Translations under genes and position numbers: made by a program
Notes under the pieces: generated by a model
Database searches by the model: none
The model's input: only the letters and a program-made list of their open reading frames with translations
Told to the model about the DNA's origin: nothing
Shown: positions 4,166 to 8,643 of the stretch, one piece after another
How the letters are laid out: the number at the start of each line of letters is the position of its first letter
Numbering within the stretch: position 1 is the first letter of the stretch
Source of the DNA: Candidatus Bipolaricaulota bacterium
GTDB taxonomy: Bacteria > Bipolaricaulota > Bipolaricaulia > M55B111
Length of the DNA stretch: 8,643 nt
Assembly (NCBI GenBank): GCA_018334595.1
Contig: JAGXLQ010000050.1
Location: forward strand, 1-8,643
Reading direction: 5' to 3'

Positions 4166-5292
4166 TGGACGGAGAAAGTGGCTTTAGTCGGGTAACGATT
4201 ATTGGCGTGGGGCTGATGGGAGGGTCGTTCGGGCTTGCCCTGAAGAACTTCTATCCAAGGGTGACGGTGACCGGCGTCGACTACAAGCGACAGGTGGAAA
4301 TAGCCTTGGACCGGGGTGCCATTGACGAGTCCTATCCGCCCGCCCACCTCGGGCGGGGCGTCGAGGGCTCTGACCTGGTCGTGGTTGCCACGCCGATCGA
4401 CGGAATCATAAGGCTGACCACCGCCCTGTCGGGTCAAGTTGACGGCGGAGCGGTCGTACTCGACCTGGGGTCGACGAAGGAGGAAATATGTAGGACCGGG
4501 TGGGAGGCTTTTTCCGATTCCACGGCGGAGTTCGTGGGTGGACACCCGATGACGGGAGCGGAGGTCCGGGGCATGGAAGGAGCCCACCCCTTGCTTTACG
4601 AGAATAGCGTTTTCGTTCTCTCAACGCCCAACGGTGAACCCACCGAGGGGTCGCAAAAGCTTGAGGGCTTTTTGCGCCGCCTGGGTACGCACCCTCACTA
4701 CCTCTCACCCGAGCGCCACGACCAACTGGTGGCCAGGATTAGCCACCTGCCTCAGCTCGTAGCTGTGGGGTTGATGAGGAACCTCGAGAACAGTCCCGCG
4801 GGAAGGGAAGACGATTCGGCTGAGGAGTACCTGTCCTTTGCCGGTGGAGGTTTTAAGGACATGACGCGGATCGCTGGCTCGCCCTTTGGGGTGTGGGAGG
4901 ACATCCTCGTGACCAACAGCGGTAGAATAAAGGAGGAAATCGAGCTATTTATCGGCGTGATGGAGAGGCTGGGGGGACTGGTCGGTGAGGAAGATATGAG
5001 GGAAGATTTCTCCAGGGCCTCGGCGTTGAGAAGAGAGGTTCCCGCCTCCAACAAGGGTATTTCGTCAAGGACGGTTAAGGTTGCGGTGATGGTGCCCGAC
5101 AGGCCCGGATCGTTGGCTGAACTGACGTCATCCGTTGCCGAGGAGGGTATCAACGTCAAGGATCTGGAACTGCAGAAGGTGAGAGAGGACTACGGGGGTA
5201 CGTTTCACGTTTACTTCGAATCGCGGGAGGACGCGACAGCGGCCTGTACCGTTATGAACGCCAATGGTTTCGACTCAAGGGTGATCGATTGA
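4165..5292 (+). CDS. tyrA: Prephenate dehydrogenase with C-terminal ACT domain
   Basis: It oxidatively decarboxylates prephenate to 4-hydroxyphenylpyruvate, the Tyr precursor. An N-terminal Rossmann fold carries GVGLMGG (14-20), and D39 at the end of the second strand favours NAD+ over NADP+. GGHPMTGAE (125-133) and the ISHLPQLVA segment with H194 (192-200) are family active-site motifs. The helical dimerisation domain extends to about residue 295. Residues 304-375 are an ACT domain (VAVMVPDRPGSLAEL), a common Tyr-binding regulatory module. The total of 375 residues is normal for TyrA-ACT proteins. Its start shares one base with the end of aroF, and its stop likewise overlaps the aroA start. 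An arogenate dehydrogenase cannot be excluded from sequence alone. Confidence 0.93.
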   Translation: MDGESGFSRVTIIGVGLMGGSFGLALKNFYPRVTVTGVDYKRQVEIALDRGAIDESYPPAHLGRGVEGSDLVVVATPIDGIIRLTTALSGQVDGGAVVLDLGSTKEEICRTGWEAFSDSTAEFVGGHPMTGAEVRGMEGAHPLLYENSVFVLSTPNGEPTEGSQKLEGFLRRLGTHPHYLSPERHDQLVARISHLPQLVAVGLMRNLENSPAGREDDSAEEYLSFAGGGFKDMTRIAGSPFGVWEDILVTNSGRIKEEIELFIGVMERLGGLVGEEDMREDFSRASALRREVPASNKGISSRTVKVAVMVPDRPGSLAELTSSVAEEGINVKDLELQKVREDYGGTFHVYFESREDATAACTVMNANGFDSRVID

Positions 5293-6587
5293 TGAGCACG
5301 GAGATGGGAGTCCGGAGGATAACGGGGGGGGACCCCCTGAAGGGTGACATGTCGGTCCCCGGGGACAAATCTATCTCTCACCGTGCCCTCCTGTTGGGTG
5401 GGCTGGGCGAGGGGGTAACCAGTATCCGGAATCTGGCCCCCGGTGAGGACGTGGAGAGTACGATGAAGGTCCTCGGAGAACTCGGGGTGGAGGTGGAGGA
5501 CGGTGGGCGAGAGGTCCAGGTGCACGGAAGTGGACTTGGCGGCTTTACAGAGCCGGATGGCCCACTTGATGCTGGAAATTCAGGGACGTTGATGAGGCTA
5601 ATTTCCGGGATACTCGCCGGTCAGCGGTTTGAGGCGACTATTACCGGCGACACGTCGCTCCGGTCTCGACCGATGGATCGGATAATAGGGCCGCTAACGG
5701 AGATGGGCGCGATTATACGTGCCGAAGACGGGACCGCACCGCTGACCATAACGGGTTCGCGTCTTTCCGGCGTTACCCACCGGCCCAACGTAGCCAGCGC
5801 CCAGGTCAAGTCGTGCCTTCTCCTTGCCGGCCTCCATGCGGAAGGAGAGACGACCGTGGTCGAGCCAGGGCCTTCACGCGACCATACCGAGAGGATGCTT
5901 GCTGCCATGGGATATCCAATTGAAATAGCCGAGGAGGGGATTACCGTAAACGGACCTTCCCCCCTGGAGCCGATAGAGGTGGAGGTGCCGGGCGACTTCT
6001 CCTCGGCAGCTTTCTTTATTGCGGGGGGTTTGCTGGTCGAGGGCTCAAACCTGATAATACGTGATGTGGGCCTTAACGATACGAGGACGGGTTTTCTCGA
6101 CCTCGTCGATAAGATGGGTGCGAAGATAGAAGTGAAGAACCGCCGCGTGGAGGAGGGCGAACCACGTGGTGACCTACGGGTGCGTCACTCAGAGCTTTCC
6201 GGCGTGGAACTGGGTGGGGAGGACGTGGTCAAGGCTATTGACGAGCTACCCCTGCTGGGAGTGGTTGCAACTCAGGCCGAAGGGAGGACGGTAGTCAGGG
6301 GTGCGGAGGAACTGAGGGTCAAGGAGACGGATAGGATTTCAGCCACCGTCGACAACTTAAGATCTCTTGGCGCGGATGTGGAGGAGCTAAAAGATGGATT
6401 TATCGTTGACGGCGGGGGTGGACTGACTGGAGGGACCGTGGACAGCTACAGGGACCATAGGATCGCGATGGGGGCCGCAGTTGCCGCACAGGTGGCGACT
6501 GGCTCGACCAGGTTGACGGGGACAGAGTGGGTTGAAGTATCCTTTCCCGGATTCTTTGAAAAACTGGAGGAATTGAAAAATGGTTGA
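5292..6587 (+). CDS. aroA: 5-enolpyruvylshikimate-3-phosphate (EPSP) synthase
   Basis: It joins shikimate 3-phosphate and phosphoenolpyruvate to form EPSP, the sixth step of the shikimate pathway. Motifs of the 431-residue protein are PGDKSISHRAL (23-33), LDAGNSGTLMRL (92-103), GDTSLRSRPM (119-128), the catalytic IDELPLL (316-322, D317), KETDR (344-348) and DHRIAMG (388-394). GNSGT and SLRSRPM resemble Gram-positive-type (class II-like) synthases more than the E. coli form; herbicide sensitivity cannot be judged from this. The ATG at 5292 was chosen because AAGGGTGAT (5277-5285) precedes it at good spacing and it overlaps the tyrA stop as TGATG. An in-frame TTG at 5289 and ATG at 5304 are less likely. 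The last 8 bases overlap aroE. Confidence 0.95.
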   Translation: MSTEMGVRRITGGDPLKGDMSVPGDKSISHRALLLGGLGEGVTSIRNLAPGEDVESTMKVLGELGVEVEDGGREVQVHGSGLGGFTEPDGPLDAGNSGTLMRLISGILAGQRFEATITGDTSLRSRPMDRIIGPLTEMGAIIRAEDGTAPLTITGSRLSGVTHRPNVASAQVKSCLLLAGLHAEGETTVVEPGPSRDHTERMLAAMGYPIEIAEEGITVNGPSPLEPIEVEVPGDFSSAAFFIAGGLLVEGSNLIIRDVGLNDTRTGFLDLVDKMGAKIEVKNRRVEEGEPRGDLRVRHSELSGVELGGEDVVKAIDELPLLGVVATQAEGRTVVRGAEELRVKETDRISATVDNLRSLGADVEELKDGFIVDGGGGLTGGTVDSYRDHRIAMGAAVAAQVATGSTRLTGTEWVEVSFPGFFEKLEELKNG

Positions 6588-7452
6588 GATAGATGCTTCC
6601 ACAAAGCTACTGGGGCTGATTGGCAACCCGGTGGGTGGTTCACTTTCACCAAAATTACATAACCACCTGATACAACAAATGGGGATGAACTACTGTTACC
6701 TCGCGTTTTCCGTGGAGCGGGAGGACCTGGCCGCGGCGATAGAGGGGGCCAGGGCCCTTGGCGTGAACGGCTTGAACGTGACGATTCCCTACAAGGTCGA
6801 CGTCTTTCGGGAAATGGACGGGGTGAGCGAGTCGGCTGAGGCCATCTCAGCGGTAAACACGATTGTATTTAAGGAGGATGGAGAGCTCTATGGCGACAAC
6901 ACGGACTGGCGGGGGTTCCTTAAATCACTGGAGGTGAACGGCTTTCATCCAGGCGGAAAGAGGTGTCTCGTCTTTGGTGCCGGTGGTGCGGCTAGAGCCG
7001 TGCTCTACGGCCTGGTGAGGGCAGGGGCGGAGAGCGTTCTTGTCGCCAATAGGACGGCGTCTAAGGCGCGGGAGCTGGTGGAAGAACTGGAAGGGTCTGG
7101 GGAGGATACGGAGCTTAACAGTGCCGGCCTCTCCCGGCTTCCATCGAGGTCAAAGCTGGCAGAGTACGACCTATTCGTAAATGCCACCTCCGTGGGGTCC
7201 GGAGAGCTCACAAGGGAGAGCGTCTGGGAGCCCGGCTTCTATAGCTGTGGGGATCAGGTTTTCTTTGACTTGATCTACAACCCTGATCCGACGAAGTTTT
7301 TACGGACCGCGGCCAACCGCGGGGCCAAAACTATCGGCGGCCTGGATATGTTGATTCTGCAGGGGTTGGAGTCCTTGAGGATATGGACGGATGTGGAGTT
7401 CGACCGGAGAAAGGCCCTCTCCGAGTTGAGAGAGATACTGGAGGTATGTTGA
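6580..7452 (+). CDS. aroE: Shikimate dehydrogenase
   Basis: It reduces 3-dehydroshikimate to shikimate using NADPH. The substrate-binding half has GNPVGGSLSPKLHN (15-28) and NVTIPYK (66-72), with catalytic K72 and its partner D109 in GDNTDW (105-110). The nucleotide-binding half has GAGGAARA (133-140) and NRTASKA (157-163), typical of NADP+ preference. GLDMLILQG (254-262) closes the active site. The 290 residues are within the normal range. GGAGG at 6566-6570 lies inside the aroA end, 9 nt before the ATG, and the 8-nt overlap with aroA implies coupled translation. Everything conserved in bona fide AroE appears present, so a YdiB- or RifI-type relative is unlikely, given also its place in an aro operon. 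Confidence 0.95.
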   Translation: MVEIDASTKLLGLIGNPVGGSLSPKLHNHLIQQMGMNYCYLAFSVEREDLAAAIEGARALGVNGLNVTIPYKVDVFREMDGVSESAEAISAVNTIVFKEDGELYGDNTDWRGFLKSLEVNGFHPGGKRCLVFGAGGAARAVLYGLVRAGAESVLVANRTASKARELVEELEGSGEDTELNSAGLSRLPSRSKLAEYDLFVNATSVGSGELTRESVWEPGFYSCGDQVFFDLIYNPDPTKFLRTAANRGAKTIGGLDMLILQGLESLRIWTDVEFDRRKALSELREILEVC

Positions 7453-7454
7453 CG

Positions 7455-8624
7455 ATGGAGTTTAGCGTTATCACTGCCGGTGAATCACATGGTAAGGGGA
7501 TCGTGTCGGTGATCAGGGGGTTTCCCTCTGGCGTCGACTTTGACAGGGACCTTATCGACCGAGACCTCAGACGTCGTCAGGGCGGTTACGGCCGCGGTGG
7601 AAGGATGGAGATAGAAAGTGACAGCGTCCAGGTCCTGTCGGGCTTTTATCACGGGGAATCGCTGGGGACTCCGATTACCTTCTGGATAAAGAACCGGGAT
7701 TGGGACAACTGGAAGGAGTTCATATCGCCAGAAGAGAGGGGTGAAGAGAGCCGAGAGGTCAACACCCCCCGGCCGGGACATACCGACCTGGCTGGAGCCC
7801 TGCAGCGAGGCTACAGGGATTGTAGAAAGGTTCTGGAAAGGACTTCCGCCAGGGAGACTGCCGGGCGGGTTGCCGCCGGCGGGCTGGCCAAGACCCTGTT
7901 GAGGTATTTTGGTATCGAAGTCGTCAGCAGGGTCGTAAGGATCGGTGGAGTCGAGGACCCGTCCGACCCCGAGCCCCGGGACTGGGCCGGGCTTACCTCC
8001 GGGTCACCGGTGAGGGTTGCTGGCGACGAGGTGGAAGGAGAGATGATGGCGGAGATCGACCGGGCGGGAGAGCGTGGGGATAGCCTGGGCGGGGTATTTA
8101 CCGTGGCCGCCCGCGGCGTGCCTCCGGGGATCGGTTCTTACAGGGAGTCCCGTGAGAGGCTGGACAGCCGACTGTCCGCCGCGTTTATGAGTATCCCGGC
8201 GATAAAGTCGGTTGAAGTGGGGCTGGGCCGTGAGGTAGGAGAGAAGCCTGGCTCGGAGGTCCACGACGAAATATATCACGACGAGGAGAGAGGGTTCTAT
8301 CGCGGTTCAAATAACTGTGGGGGAATTGAGGGAGGTGTCAGCAACGGCGAGACCGTAGAGGTCTCTGCCGCCATGAAGCCGATACCTACTCTTACCAGCC
8401 CGCTTGACACAGTTGACCTAGTCACCGGTGCGGAAACTAGCGCGGCGAAGGAACGGTCCGACGTCTGTGCGGTACCGGCAGCCTCTATTGTCGGTGAGGC
8501 GGAAATGGCGGTTACGCTGACGGTAGCCTTTCTCGCTAAGTTCGGCGGTGACACTCTTGAGGAAATAGAGAGATCGTATACAAGCTACATCGCTAGTATA
8601 GATAACTGGTATGGGGGTGGGTAA
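7455..8624 (+). CDS. aroC: Chorismate synthase
   Basis: It converts EPSP to chorismate by 1,4-anti elimination with reduced FMN, the last shared step of the pathway. The 389-residue protein shows GESHG (9-13, catalytic H12), RRRQGGYGRGGRM (39-51), NTPRPGHTD (103-111, catalytic H109), TSARETAGR (130-138), SNNCGGIEGGVSNGE (285-299) and ERSDVCAVPAASIVGEA (333-349, with D336). The RRQxGYGRGGRM form is the bacterial Thermotoga/Gram-positive type, unlike archaeal enzymes. ATG 7455 was chosen because GGAGG at 7440-7444 lies 10 nt upstream. The in-frame ATG at 7446 is only one base from that site, and an earlier in-frame start near 7383 would run deep into aroE. Two bases separate it from the aroE stop. 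Confidence 0.95.
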   Translation: MEFSVITAGESHGKGIVSVIRGFPSGVDFDRDLIDRDLRRRQGGYGRGGRMEIESDSVQVLSGFYHGESLGTPITFWIKNRDWDNWKEFISPEERGEESREVNTPRPGHTDLAGALQRGYRDCRKVLERTSARETAGRVAAGGLAKTLLRYFGIEVVSRVVRIGGVEDPSDPEPRDWAGLTSGSPVRVAGDEVEGEMMAEIDRAGERGDSLGGVFTVAARGVPPGIGSYRESRERLDSRLSAAFMSIPAIKSVEVGLGREVGEKPGSEVHDEIYHDEERGFYRGSNNCGGIEGGVSNGETVEVSAAMKPIPTLTSPLDTVDLVTGAETSAAKERSDVCAVPAASIVGEAEMAVTLTVAFLAKFGGDTLEEIERSYTSYIASIDNWYGGG

Positions 8625-8628
8625 AGAC

Positions 8629-8643
8629 GTGGAAAAATTGGAG
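8629..8643 (+). CDS. Start of a further operon gene, cut by the window edge
   Basis: GTG at 8629 opens a frame (VEKLE...) four bases after the aroC stop, with G-rich GGGGGTGG (8613-8620) in Shine-Dalgarno position. An in-frame ATG at 8611 would overlap aroC and give MGVGKD before the same residues. Five codons are too few to identify the product. Pathway genes missing from the window (shikimate kinase, dehydroquinate enzymes, prephenate dehydratase) are natural candidates, by context only. Confidence 0.45.

Noticed and set aside
7383..7454. Chorismate synthase starting at 7383 or 7446
   Set aside because: The first would overlap aroE by about 70 bases with no family residues, and the second has its SD only one base away; ATG 7455 gives the conserved MEFSVITAGESHG start.

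Overview
The window reads as bacterial chromosome from an organism I cannot name. The genes use Shine-Dalgarno sites close to AGGAGGTGAT, there is a near-consensus sigma70-type promoter, and chorismate synthase is of the bacterial (Thermotoga/Gram-positive-like) rather than archaeal type. TreT, a Thermotoga-like DAHP synthase, acidic proteins and frequent AGG/AGA arginine codons fit a thermophilic or salt-adapted, deep-branching bacterium. That placement is inference.

Layout. Positions 1-751 contain no protein gene. They hold group II intron RNA: one canonical domain V/VI ending at 410, and a second, altered domain V/VI ending at 751. The second 3' end directly touches the stop codon of treT, a trehalose synthase-type glycosyltransferase read on the minus strand (752-1948). 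Next comes a decayed IS256-family transposase fragment (2089-2349), then about 280 bp with no recognisable gene.

From 2632 to the right edge lies one tightly packed plus-strand operon for aromatic amino acids: chorismate mutase, DAHP synthase, prephenate dehydrogenase with an ACT domain, EPSP synthase (aroA), shikimate dehydrogenase (aroE), chorismate synthase (aroC), and the first codons of a further gene. Neighbouring genes overlap or are 1-4 nt apart, so translational coupling is likely. Dehydroquinate synthase, dehydroquinate dehydratase and shikimate kinase are not in the window.

The most interesting part is the roughly 210-nt leader of this operon. A strong promoter (2632-2660) carries an inverted repeat between its -35 and -10 boxes. 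It is followed by a 41-codon ORF ending in a run with seven aromatic residues out of eight (Tyr-Phe-Phe-Gly-Tyr-Phe-Tyr-Phe), a perfect 10-bp hairpin overlapping that ORF's stop codon, and an intrinsic terminator ending 15 nt before the first structural gene. This is the layout of a Tyr/Phe leader-peptide transcription attenuator. The loop of the 10-bp hairpin can also pair with the Shine-Dalgarno sequence of the first gene. The operon therefore appears to have transcriptional and possibly translational control, besides the enzyme-level feedback suggested by the regulatory domains on DAHP synthase and prephenate dehydrogenase.
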